Source of the DNA: Crenobacter oryzisoli
Lineage (GTDB): Bacteria; Pseudomonadota; Gammaproteobacteria; Burkholderiales; Chromobacteriaceae
DNA length: 64,000 nt
Direction: 5' to 3'
Assembly (NCBI RefSeq): GCF_030385785.1
Contig: NZ_JAUEDK010000001.1
Coordinates: 62,001 to 126,000, forward strand
This document shows, one piece after another, positions 19,542 to 28,128 of the stretch; position 1 is the stretch's first letter, and the number at the start of each line of letters is the position of its first letter. Below the pieces are notes generated by a model. The model made no database searches, was not told where the DNA came from, and was given only the letters and a program-made list of their open reading frames with translations. Position numbers and translations under genes: made by a program.

Positions 19542-20363
19542 ATGACCACGATACAGGCCTTACTCGCCGCCGCCGGCCTGCCCAGGCTCGAAGCCCGGCT
19601 ACTGATGCAGCAGGTCAGCGGCCTGACCCATGCCCAGTTGATCGCCTCGCCGGAGCGCGAGCTCGACGCCGACAGCGCTGCACGCTTCACCGCCCTGGCC
19701 GAACGGCGTCGAGCCGGCGAGCCGATGGCCTACCTGCTCGGTAGCCGCGAGTTCTACGGCCGCGACTTCGCCGTGTCGCCGGCGGTGCTGATTCCGCGCC
19801 CCGAGACCGAACACCTGGTCGAGGCGGCGCTGGAGCGGGTAGGGCGCGAGCACCCGGCGCGTGTGCACGATTTCGGCACCGGCAGCGGCATCATCGCGAT
19901 CACGCTGGCGCTCGAGGCGCCGGCCTGGACGGTCAGCGCCAGCGACCTGTCGGTCGACGCGCTCGACGTGGCCAAGGCCAATGCCGCAGCGCTCGGCGCC
20001 GCCGTCTCGTTCTGCCAGGGCAGCTGGTACGCCGCGCTGCCGGACGCGAGCGAGCGCTTCGACCTGATCGTGTCCAATCCGCCGTATATCGCCGCCGGCG
20101 ACCGTCACCTGTCCGAGGGCGATCTGCGCTTCGAGCCCGGCGGTGCGCTGACCGACTTCGCCGATGGCCTGTCCTGCCTGCGCGAGCTCGCCGCCGGTGT
20201 GTCGGCCCACTTGCGGCCGGGAGGCTGGCTGATGGTCGAGCACGGCTTCGACCAGGGAGACGCCGTGCGCGCGCTGTTCGGCGCTGCCGGCCTCGTCGAC
20301 GTGGCCACGCTGCCCGACCTGGCGGGCCTGGACCGCCTGAGCATCGGCCGCCATCCCTCCTGA
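19542..20363 (+). CDS. prmC: Release factor glutamine methyltransferase PrmC
   Basis: SAM-dependent methylation of the GGQ glutamine of release factors RF1/RF2. It is 273 residues, with an N-terminal helical domain, the preceding motif EFYGRDFAVSPAVLIPRPETE, SAM motif I HDFGTGSGIIAI, and the catalytic NPPY in DLIVSNPPYIA. The ATG at 19542 lies 13 bp after the mgtE stop, so the two are probably cotranscribed. In many genomes prmC follows prfA; prfA is not in this window. Confidence 0.95.
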   Translation: MTTIQALLAAAGLPRLEARLLMQQVSGLTHAQLIASPERELDADSAARFTALAERRRAGEPMAYLLGSREFYGRDFAVSPAVLIPRPETEHLVEAALERVGREHPARVHDFGTGSGIIAITLALEAPAWTVSASDLSVDALDVAKANAAALGAAVSFCQGSWYAALPDASERFDLIVSNPPYIAAGDRHLSEGDLRFEPGGALTDFADGLSCLRELAAGVSAHLRPGGWLMVEHGFDQGDAVRALFGAAGLVDVATLPDLAGLDRLSIGRHPS

Positions 20364-20387
20364 ACCCGCCGGTCGCCTCAGGGCGAA

Positions 20388-20399
20388 TCGGCCAACCTT
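20388..20399 (-). repeat. Copy of the 12-mer AAGGTTGGCCGA (inverted)
   Basis: TCGGCCAACCTT on the plus strand lies between prmC and the PAP2 gene. It is an exact reverse complement of the recurrent word also found at 13719, 17822, 25963 and 49800. Confidence 0.85.
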
Positions 20400-20414
20400 G
20401 TTGTTGGAGATTCT

Positions 20415-21176
20415 GTGCTGCAACGCTTTTCCACCGTCTGGCCTCTCTTGCTGCTGGTGCCGCTGACCGTCCTGCTGTTCCTCGCCCCCCAACTGAACAT
20501 CACGCTGTTCCTTGCCGGCCACCATGCGCTGGCGGTGCTGCCCGCGCCGTTGTGGCGGATCGCCTCGGTATTCGGCGACTGGCCGAGCGTGCTGATGATC
20601 GTCATCCTGCTCGGCCTGCGCTTTCCCGACCGGCTAGCGACACTGCTGTTCGCCGCGCTGCCGATCATGCTGCTCGCAGGCGGGATGAAGGCCGGCTTCG
20701 CCGAGCCGCGGCCCTTCCTGGTGTTGCCGCCGGGCAGCGTCACGCTGCTCGACGTCCCTCCGGGCAACGGCTCCTTCCCATCCGGCCACGCGATGGCGTC
20801 GAGCTATCTGGTGGTCGTATTGCTATGGCTGTGGCCCGAGCGGCCGGTGCTGCGCTGGAGCATCGTCGGCGCGCTGCTGGTGATGCTGTCGCGCATCGCT
20901 ATCGGCGTGCACTGGCCGATCGATCTGGTGGCCGGGGCATTGGTCGGCTGGGGTGTGGCCACACTGTGGTGCGACCGGCTCGGCTGGCTGCGGCTGTCGC
21001 GGCTCGGTGTGCAGCGCTTTGCCGTGCTGCTGGCGGTGCTCGCAGCCGGCTATACTGCTTCGCTGGTGCTGCAGCTGCACGGTCATCACGAGGAGGTATG
21101 GCTACGCCTGGCGCTGGCCGTGGCAGCGCTGGTGGGTGTGATGCGGCTGGCTAGGCCTGCGCAGCAGATGGCGTAA
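20415..21176 (+). CDS. PAP2-family membrane phosphatase
   Basis: A 253-residue membrane protein with the complete PAP2 tripartite active site: KAGFAEPRPF (KX6RP), GSFPSGHAM, and SRIAIGVHWPIDLVAG (SRX5HX3D). About six transmembrane helices are predicted. Likely substrates are undecaprenyl diphosphate or phosphatidate/phosphatidylglycerophosphate; the sequence does not decide. The GTG start at 20415 is preceded by TTGGAGA. It is convergent with slyD. Confidence 0.9.
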   Translation: MLQRFSTVWPLLLLVPLTVLLFLAPQLNITLFLAGHHALAVLPAPLWRIASVFGDWPSVLMIVILLGLRFPDRLATLLFAALPIMLLAGGMKAGFAEPRPFLVLPPGSVTLLDVPPGNGSFPSGHAMASSYLVVVLLWLWPERPVLRWSIVGALLVMLSRIAIGVHWPIDLVAGALVGWGVATLWCDRLGWLRLSRLGVQRFAVLLAVLAAGYTASLVLQLHGHHEEVWLRLALAVAALVGVMRLARPAQQMA

Positions 21177-21206
21177 GCGGGCAGGGCGGCCGAGCGACCG
21201 CCCAAA

Positions 21207-21236
21207 CAAAACGGGCCAGCCCGTGGGCTGACCCGT
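21207..21236 (-). terminator. Terminator between PAP2 gene and slyD
   Basis: ACGGG-CAGCCC / GGGCTG-CCCGT stem (21211-21235), followed on the reverse strand by TTTTGTTT. It serves slyD primarily and may act in both directions. Confidence 0.8.
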
Positions 21237-21258
21237 AGTTTACCGAGCCTGAAGCGGC

Positions 21259-21738
21259 TTAGTGGTGATGGCCGTGTTCGCCGTGGGCGTGGCCATGGGC
21301 GATTTCATCGGCGCTAGCGGCACGCACTTCGGATACCTTGGCGACGAAGCGTACCTTCTGGCCGGCCAGCGGGTGGTTGGCGTCAACCACGGCCTTGCCT
21401 TCGGCGATGTCAACGACGCGGAAGACCAGCACGTCGCCAGTTTCCGGATCGTCAGCTTCGAACATCATGCCGACTTCGACGTCGGCCGGGAACACGTCCA
21501 GCGGCTCGATGCGAACCAACTCTTCGTCCGGCTCACCGAAGGCATCGTCCGGTTGCATGGTCACGTCCACGCTGTCGCCGACGTCCTTGCCTTGCAGCGC
21601 TTCCTCGACCACCGGGAAGATACCGTCGTAGCCGCCGTGCAGGTAGCTGATCGGCTCTTCGGTCTTGTCGAGCAGGTTGTTGTCGGCGTCGTACATTTCG
21701 TAGTGCAGCGACACTACGGTGTCTTTGGCGATTTGCAT
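21259..21738 (-). CDS. slyD: FKBP-type peptidyl-prolyl isomerase SlyD
   Basis: A 159-residue SlyD: an FKBP domain split by an insert-in-flap chaperone domain (about 67-130), starting IAKDTVVSLHYEMYDADNNLLDKTEEPISYLHGG. The His-rich tail HGHAHGEHGHHH binds Ni2+ or other metals in relatives. Roles are prolyl isomerisation and folding, with metal delivery to hydrogenase or urease in some species. The tail is shorter than in E. coli. Confidence 0.95.
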   Translation of the reverse strand: MQIAKDTVVSLHYEMYDADNNLLDKTEEPISYLHGGYDGIFPVVEEALQGKDVGDSVDVTMQPDDAFGEPDEELVRIEPLDVFPADVEVGMMFEADDPETGDVLVFRVVDIAEGKAVVDANHPLAGQKVRFVAKVSEVRAASADEIAHGHAHGEHGHHH

Positions 21739-21872
21739 GCGGTGTTCCGTATGTGTGAAGTTGAGCGGCCTTGACAGACCGGTTGTGATCGGTGTTCTCT
21801 CGGCCCCGCGGGGCGTGAGCGAAAGCCGCCTAGCCCCTATTGTAAACCATCAGGCCCGCGCTGATGCGGTAA

Positions 21873-22034
21873 GAGCCTGTTGATAGTCTTTTTGCGACCT
21901 TAAAGGGTTGGCCGCCTAACGGCCGGCTGCGTTGCTGGTCGGCTGGCCTTGGCGCGCGAAGATCCATGACGTTCGTCCAGTGTCCGGCCGTTTGTCGGAT
22001 CAGCGCAGTCCGGAAAAAGATGATGAACAGGTTC
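21873..22034 (+). mobile_element. MITE-like element, family B copy 1
   Basis: 162 bp bounded by imperfect inverted ends: GAGCCTGTTGATAGTCTTTT on the left and, read inward from the right, GAACCTGTTCATCATCTTTT. The same ends occur at 26044-26167. Flanks are TAA on the left and CAA on the right, a decayed 3-bp duplication. The right end carries an ATG (22023) that opens in frame into the downstream JmjC gene. Confidence 0.72.
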
Positions 22035-22073
22035 CAAGTCCGCCGAGGCCGGCCTGGCAGCCCCGAAAAAGCC

Positions 22074-23213
22074 ATGCAGCATACACCGCACCCCCTGCTC
22101 GGCGGCCTGAGTCCGGCCGAGTTCCTCCGCGACTACTGGCACAAGAAGCCGTTGTTGATCCGCGGCGCACTCACCGACGTCGGCCCGCACGTCGATTTCG
22201 CCTGGCTGGCCGAGTTGGCTCAGCAGGACGACGTCGAGTCTCGGCTGATCGAATGTCGCAACGGCCGCTGGCATCTCGAGCAGGGTCCGTTCCGCCCCTC
22301 GCGCTTCAAGAAGCTGCCCGACAGCGAATGGACCGTGCTGGTGCAGAACGTCAACCACCACCTGCCGCATGTCGCCAACATCCTGTGGCGTTTCAACTTC
22401 ATTCCGTACGCGCGACTCGATGATCTGATGATCAGTTATGCACCACCGGGTGGTACGGTCGGCCCGCATTTCGATTCTTATGACGTATTTCTGCTACAGG
22501 TCGGCGGCCGTAAGAGTTGGAAGATTTCCGCACAGCAACAAATGGAGCTGGTCGACGGTGCACCGCTGAAGATCCTGAGTGAGTTCCATTGCGAACAGGA
22601 GTTCATTCTCGAGCATGGCGACATGCTCTACCTGCCGCCGCGCTACGCTCATTACGGCGTCGCGATCGAGCCCGGCATGACCTACTCGATCGGTTTTCGC
22701 GCCCCGACCTCGCAGGAGCTGGCCACCCAGTTCCTGGTCTATCTGCAGGACCGGGTCTGTCTCGACGGCATCTACGCCGACCCGGAAATCGCTTACCAGG
22801 ACGAGCCGGCACAGATCAGCGATGCGATGATCGACCAGGTGGCGCGCATGCTCGCCGAGTTACGCTGGGATAGGACGACGATCGCCGATTTTCTCGGCCA
22901 CTACCTCACCGAGCCGAAGGCGCACGTATTCTATGACGCGCCGGAAGACGAGCTCGATGAGGAAGAATTCGCCACACTCGCCATGCAAAATGGGATTGTT
23001 CTTGATCTGAAGAGTCAGATTCTCTACATTGAGGAGCGGTTTTATTGCAATGCGGAATTACTGGCGACAGACCCGGCTGACCGGGCGTCCTGGCAGCATC
23101 TGGCCAACCAGCGTTGCCTACCCGGTAGTGCGGTTTCCGCGACAATGTTGGCGCTCTTGTATGAAGGCTACCTGGCTGGCTATTGGCATCTGGCCGGCCC
23201 TGTAGCACAATAG
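22074..23213 (+). CDS. JmjC/cupin ribosomal protein oxygenase (YcfD/RoxA family)
   Basis: A 379-residue 2-oxoglutarate/Fe(II) oxygenase. Metal ligands H132 and D134 are in GPHFDSYDVF, and H193 is in LPPRYAHYGV, preceded by DDLMISYAPPGG. This arrangement matches E. coli YcfD (RoxA), which hydroxylates an arginine of ribosomal protein L16. C-terminal dimerisation and winged-helix domains follow. The frame is open upstream to 21966, but those codons lie in the inserted family B element. The ATG at 22074 (MQHTPHPLLGG) best matches the family N-terminus; the ATG at 22023 in the element's end is an alternative. Confidence 0.9.
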   Translation: MQHTPHPLLGGLSPAEFLRDYWHKKPLLIRGALTDVGPHVDFAWLAELAQQDDVESRLIECRNGRWHLEQGPFRPSRFKKLPDSEWTVLVQNVNHHLPHVANILWRFNFIPYARLDDLMISYAPPGGTVGPHFDSYDVFLLQVGGRKSWKISAQQQMELVDGAPLKILSEFHCEQEFILEHGDMLYLPPRYAHYGVAIEPGMTYSIGFRAPTSQELATQFLVYLQDRVCLDGIYADPEIAYQDEPAQISDAMIDQVARMLAELRWDRTTIADFLGHYLTEPKAHVFYDAPEDELDEEEFATLAMQNGIVLDLKSQILYIEERFYCNAELLATDPADRASWQHLANQRCLPGSAVSATMLALLYEGYLAGYWHLAGPVAQ

Positions 23214-23345
23214 CGACAAGGTTTGATCGAAAGTGCACGATAATCTAGTTCGCAAAGCAACGTTCGCGAGCGTGCGTTCCCAAAACGGACGCACTGCGGT
23301 GCAAAAATTCTGACGAAGCTGTTGGTTTTTTCTGTCACCGTCCTC

Positions 23346-23373
23346 TTTGCGGTCCAACTTTTCGTGCTACAAT
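23346..23373 (+). promoter_or_regulatory. Probable sigma-70 promoter of the small lipoprotein gene
   Basis: TTTGCG (23346-23351) and TACAAT (23368-23373) with 16-bp spacing, about 95 bp upstream of the lipoprotein ATG. Confidence 0.5.
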
Positions 23374-23466
23374 TTCGCGCACCGATGGTTTAATGCCGTT
23401 CCCTAACAATCGGGCGGCATCGCTATGACGTCTTGTTCAACTCACTTGTATTGAAGGTCACGATAA

Positions 23467-23664
23467 ATGAAACAGTCGCTCCTCGTTGCTGCCCTGCTGG
23501 CTGTAGCCCTGTCCGCTTGCGGTAAGAAACAAGAAGCCCCGGCTGAAGCTTCGGCTCCGGCTGTTGAGGCTTCGGCTCCGGCTGCCGCTGCTTCGGCTCC
23601 GGCTGCTGCTGCTTCGGCTCCGGCCGCAGAAGCTTCGGCTCCGGCTGCTTCCGCTGCTAAGTAA
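23467..23664 (+). CDS. Small Ala/Pro-rich repeat lipoprotein
   Basis: 65 residues: a signal peptide ending in the lipobox LSAC (Cys at 18), then GKKQEAP and several copies of a short EASAPA/AASAPA repeat to the C-terminus. The DNA repeats the unit gcttcggctccggctg, so copy number may vary by slippage. After lipidation it would be an extended Ala-Ser-Pro chain anchored in a membrane. It is reminiscent of short repeat lipoproteins in Neisseriales; function is unknown. A start codon after AAGGTCACGATAA and a strong terminator downstream support a real, separately transcribed gene. Confidence 0.85.
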   Translation: MKQSLLVAALLAVALSACGKKQEAPAEASAPAVEASAPAAAASAPAAAASAPAAEASAPAASAAK

Positions 23665-23680
23665 TTCAGCGTAGCAGTTT

Positions 23681-23708
23681 AAAAAGCCGGCCCTTGGGCC
23701 GGTTTTTT
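23681..23708 (+). terminator. Terminator after the lipoprotein gene
   Basis: CCGGCCC-TT-GGGCCGG stem (23687-23702) followed by TTTTTT. Confidence 0.92.
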
Positions 23709-23787
23709 CATGCCTGCTCGTCACCGTCGTATGCTTGAGGTGCGCACTCCAGCTGCCCTCGGGCACTGTCGATGACGTAGGTCAAAG

Positions 23788-23817
23788 AAAAACGGCTCAC
23801 CATATGGTGAGCCGTTT
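23788..23817 (-). terminator. Terminator after bamC
   Basis: Perfect palindrome AACGGCTCACCATATGGTGAGCCGTT flanked by A and T runs, so it can act on both strands. It lies just downstream of bamC. Confidence 0.88.
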
Positions 23818-23834
23818 TCGTCGGGGCGAGGCGC

Positions 23835-24995
23835 TTATTGCAGTTCGGACTGCAGCTTGCTCAGCACGGTCTTGCTCAACGAGTTGTTGAGGGTGCTGCC
23901 GGTGCTGTCGAGCAGTTGCACCTGGCTGCGGCCTTCGCCTGCATCCTTCACCTGTACGCGGTACTCGGCGCCTTCCTTGATGCTGGTGCTGTCCTTGTCA
24001 TCGCTGCTCTTCCAGAACGCCAGGCTCGACCAGAAGCCGCCCGATTCCTTGCCCTTCGGGTCGAGTTCGTTCTTCGCCGGCTTGACGAAGTACAGGCCCT
24101 TCGAGCGGTCGCGGTCGTTCACGGTCAGGCCGATCCGGTCGAGAGCCAGGCCGACGCGGCGCCAAGCACGGTCGAAGCCGTCGACCACCTGCAGCGTATC
24201 GCCTTCGATCTGCGCGCGGGCGTTCTTCACCGGCGCGTCGGCCTGTTTCACTTCCTGGCGAGCCTGGTCTTCGTTGAGGCCCAGGCGCATCATGAAGCGG
24301 CCGAGGAAAGCGGCTTCCAGTTGCGGGTCGCTCGGGCGCGGCTGCCACATCGTTTCGGACTTGCCTTCGTCGATGTAAGTCTCGTACATGCCGCGGTGCG
24401 AGAAGTACACCTCGATGCCGTTCGCAGTCGTTTCCAGGCGGATGCGGAACTTGTCCCGCTCCGGCGTGGAGTAGACGCCGCCGATGCCGACGGCATCCAT
24501 CAGCTTGCGCAGGCCATCGTTCGGCAGCTTGGCGCGGTTTTCCGCCCAGTCGGTTTCCATCAGACCAATGTCCTGTTCCTCTGACTTGATCACGAAACCG
24601 TTGTCCTGCCAGAACGCCTTCAGTTGTGGCCACAACTCGGCAGCGCTCTTGCCCTTCACCAGCAGCCAGCGCTGGTTACCGTCACGCTGCATCGCCACAT
24701 TGTCGACCTTGGACAGCACGCCGCTGTTGTCGGCGCTAGGCACTGGCGCGGCCTTTGCCTGTTGCTGCTCTGCCTTGTCCATCGCGGCAAGCGAGGCGGT
24801 GCCGCTACCAGGGATGGTGTACTTGTTCTGGATCTGAGGTGCGGTCAGGTCCGGCGGTACCTCCAGGCTTGCGCCTTGCGGCTTGGGGCCGTCGGTCTTG
24901 TAGTCCAACTTCTTGTCCAGCGGTTCGCTGGTGCTACTGCAGGCCGCCAGCAGGCTGGCGGACAGCAGCAGTGCGACAGACGCATTGCGTTTCAT
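23835..24995 (-). CDS. bamC: Outer membrane assembly lipoprotein BamC
   Basis: A 386-residue lipoprotein with lipobox LLAAC (Cys19), an extended N-terminal region containing LDYKTDGPKPQGASLEVPPDLT (the segment that contacts BamD in E. coli), and two helix-grip domains. It is part of the BAM complex that folds outer-membrane barrels. The ATG at 24995 fits the signal peptide; an upstream in-frame start at 25070 overlaps dapA. It lies 25 bp after dapA, the order also found in E. coli. Confidence 0.93.
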   Translation of the reverse strand: MKRNASVALLLSASLLAACSSTSEPLDKKLDYKTDGPKPQGASLEVPPDLTAPQIQNKYTIPGSGTASLAAMDKAEQQQAKAAPVPSADNSGVLSKVDNVAMQRDGNQRWLLVKGKSAAELWPQLKAFWQDNGFVIKSEEQDIGLMETDWAENRAKLPNDGLRKLMDAVGIGGVYSTPERDKFRIRLETTANGIEVYFSHRGMYETYIDEGKSETMWQPRPSDPQLEAAFLGRFMMRLGLNEDQARQEVKQADAPVKNARAQIEGDTLQVVDGFDRAWRRVGLALDRIGLTVNDRDRSKGLYFVKPAKNELDPKGKESGGFWSSLAFWKSSDDKDSTSIKEGAEYRVQVKDAGEGRSQVQLLDSTGSTLNNSLSKTVLSKLQSELQ

Positions 24996-25020
24996 GCACA
25001 CTCCGGTATTCGGGATTGCT

Positions 25021-25896
25021 TCAAAGAACCTTGGCTTGCTTGAGCGCGGCTTCGACGACCGGTACGGCATCGGCGGACAGCGGGGTCAATGGCAGGCGCA
25101 GCTCGGCGCCGATCAGACCCATGCGGTGCAGCGCCCACTTGGCCGGGATCGGGTTCGGCTCGCAGAACAGCTGCTTGTGCAGGCCCTGCAGGTTGTCGTT
25201 CAGTTCGCGGGCGGTGGCGATATCGCCTTTCAGGGCAGCGGCGCACATCGCGCTGAAGCTCTTTGGCGCAACGTTGGCAGTCACCGAGATCACGCCGTGG
25301 CCGCCGCACAACAGGAACGCCAACGCGGTGGCGTCATCGCCGGTGTAGAGCGCAAAGTCCTTCGGCGCGCGCAGGAACAGGTCGCAAGCGCGCGCCAGGT
25401 CGGCGGTGGCGTCCTTCAGGCCGACGATGTTCGGGATCTGCGCCAAGCGCAGCACGGTGTCGTTGCTCATGTCGGCCACGGTGCGGCCCGGCACGTTGTA
25501 CAACACCACCGGAATGTCGACCGCTTCGGCGATGGCGCGGAAGTGCTGGTACATGCCTTCCTGGGTCGGCTTGTTGTAGTAGGGCACGACCGACAGCACG
25601 CTGTCCGCGCCGACGTCCTTGGCGTGTTGGGTCAGCTCGATCGCTTCGGAGGTCGAGTTGGCGCCGGCGCCGGCGATCACCGGCACACGGCCGGCAGCTT
25701 GCTCGACCACGGCCTTGACCACGGCGATGTGCTCGTCGACGTGTAGGGTGGCGGATTCGCCGGTGGTGCCGACGGCGACCAGGCCGTTGGTGCCGTTTTC
25801 GATATGAAAATCAACCAGCCGATTCAACGCGTCGAAGTCGACCCGGCCATCGTCATGCATCGGAGTGACCAAGGCCACCAAACTACCGGTCAGCAT
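25021..25896 (-). CDS. dapA: 4-hydroxy-tetrahydrodipicolinate synthase
   Basis: Condenses pyruvate with aspartate semialdehyde, the first committed step to diaminopimelate and lysine. A 291-residue TIM barrel with GTTGESATL, the catalytic Y133 in VLYNVPGRT and the Schiff-base K161 in GLKDAT. The ATG at 25896 gives the typical N-terminus [13 protein letters not shown]; a longer frame to 25962 is not needed. It is cotranscribed with bamC. Confidence 0.97.
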   Translation of the reverse strand: MLTGSLVALVTPMHDDGRVDFDALNRLVDFHIENGTNGLVAVGTTGESATLHVDEHIAVVKAVVEQAAGRVPVIAGAGANSTSEAIELTQHAKDVGADSVLSVVPYYNKPTQEGMYQHFRAIAEAVDIPVVLYNVPGRTVADMSNDTVLRLAQIPNIVGLKDATADLARACDLFLRAPKDFALYTGDDATALAFLLCGGHGVISVTANVAPKSFSAMCAAALKGDIATARELNDNLQGLHKQLFCEPNPIPAKWALHRMGLIGAELRLPLTPLSADAVPVVEAALKQAKVL

Positions 25897-25962
25897 AGCT
25901 CTGCCTATTCGTAAGAAGGAGATAAAGGCTTTCGATTGTAGCGGAATTCGCTTTCGCGGCAA

Positions 25963-25974
25963 AAGGTTGGCCGA
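25963..25974 (+). repeat. Copy of the 12-mer AAGGTTGGCCGA
   Basis: Exact copy in the dapA upstream region, about 65 bp from the dapA start and outside any gene. Confidence 0.85.
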
Positions 25975-26043
25975 AGTGTGGTTGCCGGGGGTCTGCAGCG
26001 TGTTCGGGGCTTGTGGTAGAATGTCTCATTTTTCCGATACTTA

Positions 26044-26167
26044 GAGCCTGTTCATTACCTTTTGCGGTTGCAGTCGGCGCCTGCCGGATGCGGCGCTAGG
26101 AGAGAGGCCCGCCGCAGTGCTATTCACTGCCCGGCCAGTGCATCGCAAAAAGATAATGAACAGGCTC
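26044..26167 (+). mobile_element. MITE-like element, family B copy 2
   Basis: 124 bp with well-preserved inverted ends: left GAGCCTGTTCATTACCTTTT, right (read inward) GAGCCTGTTCATTATCTTTT. Flanked by TTA and TTG, a near-perfect 3-bp duplication. It lies 31 bp upstream of the ABC-F start, so it is probably transcribed into that gene's 5' leader. The ends match the element at 21873-22034. Confidence 0.8.
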
Positions 26168-26198
26168 TTGGGGCTCATCTGGCTGAAGGACTCTAGGC

Positions 26199-27827
26199 GT
26201 GATTAGTACAAACAACATTACGATGCAGTTTGGCGCGAAACCGTTGTTCGAAAAGGTTTCGGTCAAGTTCGGCGAAGGCAACCGCTACGGCCTGATCGGG
26301 GCGAACGGTTCGGGCAAGTCCACCTTCATGAAGATTCTCGGCGGCGACCTCGAACAGAGCGCCGGCGAAGTGGCGATCGAAACCGGTCTGCGCCTCGGTA
26401 AGCTGCGCCAGGACCAGTTCGCCTACGAAGACCAGCGCGTGCTTGACGTGGTGCTGCAGGGCCATACCGAGATGTGGGCGGCGATGACCGAGCGCGATGC
26501 AATCTACGCCAACCTCGAGGCGACCGAAGACGACTACATGCACGCTGCCGAACTCGAGGCAAAGTTCGCCGAGTACGACGGCTACACTGCCGAAGCGCGT
26601 GCTGGCGAGCTGCTGTTGGGTGTGGGCATTCCGCTCGAACTGCACAACGGCCCGATGAGCGAAGTGGCGCCGGGCTTCAAGCTGCGCGTACTGTTGGCGC
26701 AGGCACTGTTCTCCGACCCGGACGTGCTGCTGCTCGACGAACCGACCAACAACCTGGACATCAACACGATCCGCTGGCTGGAGCATGTGCTCAACGAGCG
26801 CAATTCCACCATGATCATCATCTCGCACGACCGTCACTTCCTGAACGAAGTGTGTACCCACATGGCCGACCTGGACTACAACACCATCCAGATCTACCCG
26901 GGCAACTACGATGACTACATGATCGCTTCCGCTCAGGCGCGCGAGCGTCAGCTGTCGAGCAACGCCAAGGCGAAGGAACGCATCCAGGACTTGCAGGAGT
27001 TCGTGGCGCGCTTCTCGGCCAACAAGTCGAAGGCCCGTCAGGCGACCAGCCGTCTGAAGCAGGTGGACAAGCTCAAGTCCGAGATGGTCGAAGTGAAGCC
27101 GTCCAGCCGTCAGAACCCGTTCATCCGTTTCGAGCTGGACGACAAAATGAAGCTGCACCGCCAGGCGGTGGAGATCCAGGGGCTGTCCAAGTCGTTCGAC
27201 AAGCCGCTGTTCAAGGATCTGAACCTGATCCTGGAAGCAGGGCAGCGCCTCGCTGTCATCGGCCCGAACGGCGCCGGTAAGACCACGCTGATGAAGCTCT
27301 TGGCCGGCGCGTTCGAGCCGGCGCTAGCCCATGGCGTGACCGCCGATGCCGGCATGATCAAGTGGGCGGAGAAGGCCCAGATCGGCTACTACGCCCAGGA
27401 TCATGAGGAAGAGTTCGACACCGACGCGACGCTGACCGAGTGGATGCGCGAATGGGGCCAGGAAGGTGACGACGAGCAGGTGATCCGCGGTACTCTCGGC
27501 CGCCTGCTGTTCGGTGGCGAGGATGTCGGAAAGGCGGTGCGCGTGCTGTCCGGTGGCGAGAAGGGCCGCATGCTGTACGGTAAGCTGATCCTGACCAAGC
27601 CGAACGTGATGCTGATGGACGAGCCGACCAACCACATGGACATGGAATCGATCGAGTCGCTGAACATGGCGCTCGAGAAGTTCAAGGGCACGTTGGTCTT
27701 CGTCTCGCACGACCGCCAATTCGTATCGTCGCTGGCCACCCAAATCCTCGAGCTGGATGGCAAGGGCGGTTACGATCACTACATCGGTGACTACGAGTCC
27801 TATCTGGCCAGCAAGGGCCTGGAGTAA
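26199..27827 (+). CDS. ybiT: ABC-F family ATPase, YbiT type
   Basis: A 542-residue protein with two ABC cassettes and no membrane domain, as in ABC-F translation factors. The first Walker A is GANGSGKST and the second GPNGAGKTT. The first signature region is [11 protein letters not shown] and the second LSGGEKGR. Walker B is [11 protein letters not shown] and then [10 protein letters not shown]. The P-site tRNA interaction linker lies between them (about 245-300, [15 protein letters not shown]). Start and whole-length similarity fit E. coli YbiT rather than EttA or Uup. These proteins bind the ribosomal E site. GTG start at 26199 with AAGGA 8-12 bp before it. Confidence 0.92.
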   Translation: MISTNNITMQFGAKPLFEKVSVKFGEGNRYGLIGANGSGKSTFMKILGGDLEQSAGEVAIETGLRLGKLRQDQFAYEDQRVLDVVLQGHTEMWAAMTERDAIYANLEATEDDYMHAAELEAKFAEYDGYTAEARAGELLLGVGIPLELHNGPMSEVAPGFKLRVLLAQALFSDPDVLLLDEPTNNLDINTIRWLEHVLNERNSTMIIISHDRHFLNEVCTHMADLDYNTIQIYPGNYDDYMIASAQARERQLSSNAKAKERIQDLQEFVARFSANKSKARQATSRLKQVDKLKSEMVEVKPSSRQNPFIRFELDDKMKLHRQAVEIQGLSKSFDKPLFKDLNLILEAGQRLAVIGPNGAGKTTLMKLLAGAFEPALAHGVTADAGMIKWAEKAQIGYYAQDHEEEFDTDATLTEWMREWGQEGDDEQVIRGTLGRLLFGGEDVGKAVRVLSGGEKGRMLYGKLILTKPNVMLMDEPTNHMDMESIESLNMALEKFKGTLVFVSHDRQFVSSLATQILELDGKGGYDHYIGDYESYLASKGLE

Positions 27828-27845
27828 ACCGGCTCGCAGTTAATG

Positions 27846-27870
27846 GCGGCACCGCAAGGTGCCGCTTTTT
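27846..27870 (+). terminator. Terminator after the ABC-F gene
   Basis: GCGGCACC-GCAA-GGTGCCGC stem followed by TTTTT. Confidence 0.93.
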
Positions 27871-27920
27871 GTTGCTTGTGGCGGTTTTGCACTGCATCAA
27901 TCTTCTGTCATTTTTGTTTC

Positions 27921-27949
27921 TTTACCCTTTAAAAACCGTGCGCTATAGT
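27921..27949 (+). promoter_or_regulatory. Sigma-70 promoter of the FabG-like gene
   Basis: TTTACC (27921-27926) and TATAGT (27944-27949) with 17-bp spacing. It predicts a 5' leader of about 170 nt before the ATG at 28129. The leader contains a GC-rich purine tract and a possible 20-codon frame at 27961; I see no known riboswitch. Confidence 0.65.
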
Positions 27950-28128
27950 TCGAAGCGATTATGGTGCGCCGCAAAAAGCGCATGGTGGTGCGGTGCACGT
28001 GCTGGCAAGGTAATTCACGATAATAACTCCCCAGTGCGGCCGCTAAGCGAGGTCGAGCTCAGGGGGGGTGGCCCTGTGGCCTCATAAAGAGCCGATGGCG
28101 GCTACCAACAGACATCGAAAGGAAGATC

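Noticed and set aside
27961-28023. 20-codon frame in the leader of the FabG-like gene as a possible leader peptide
   Set aside because: It has two Cys codons but no regulatory-codon run, no Shine-Dalgarno and no terminator downstream, unlike the trpS leader.
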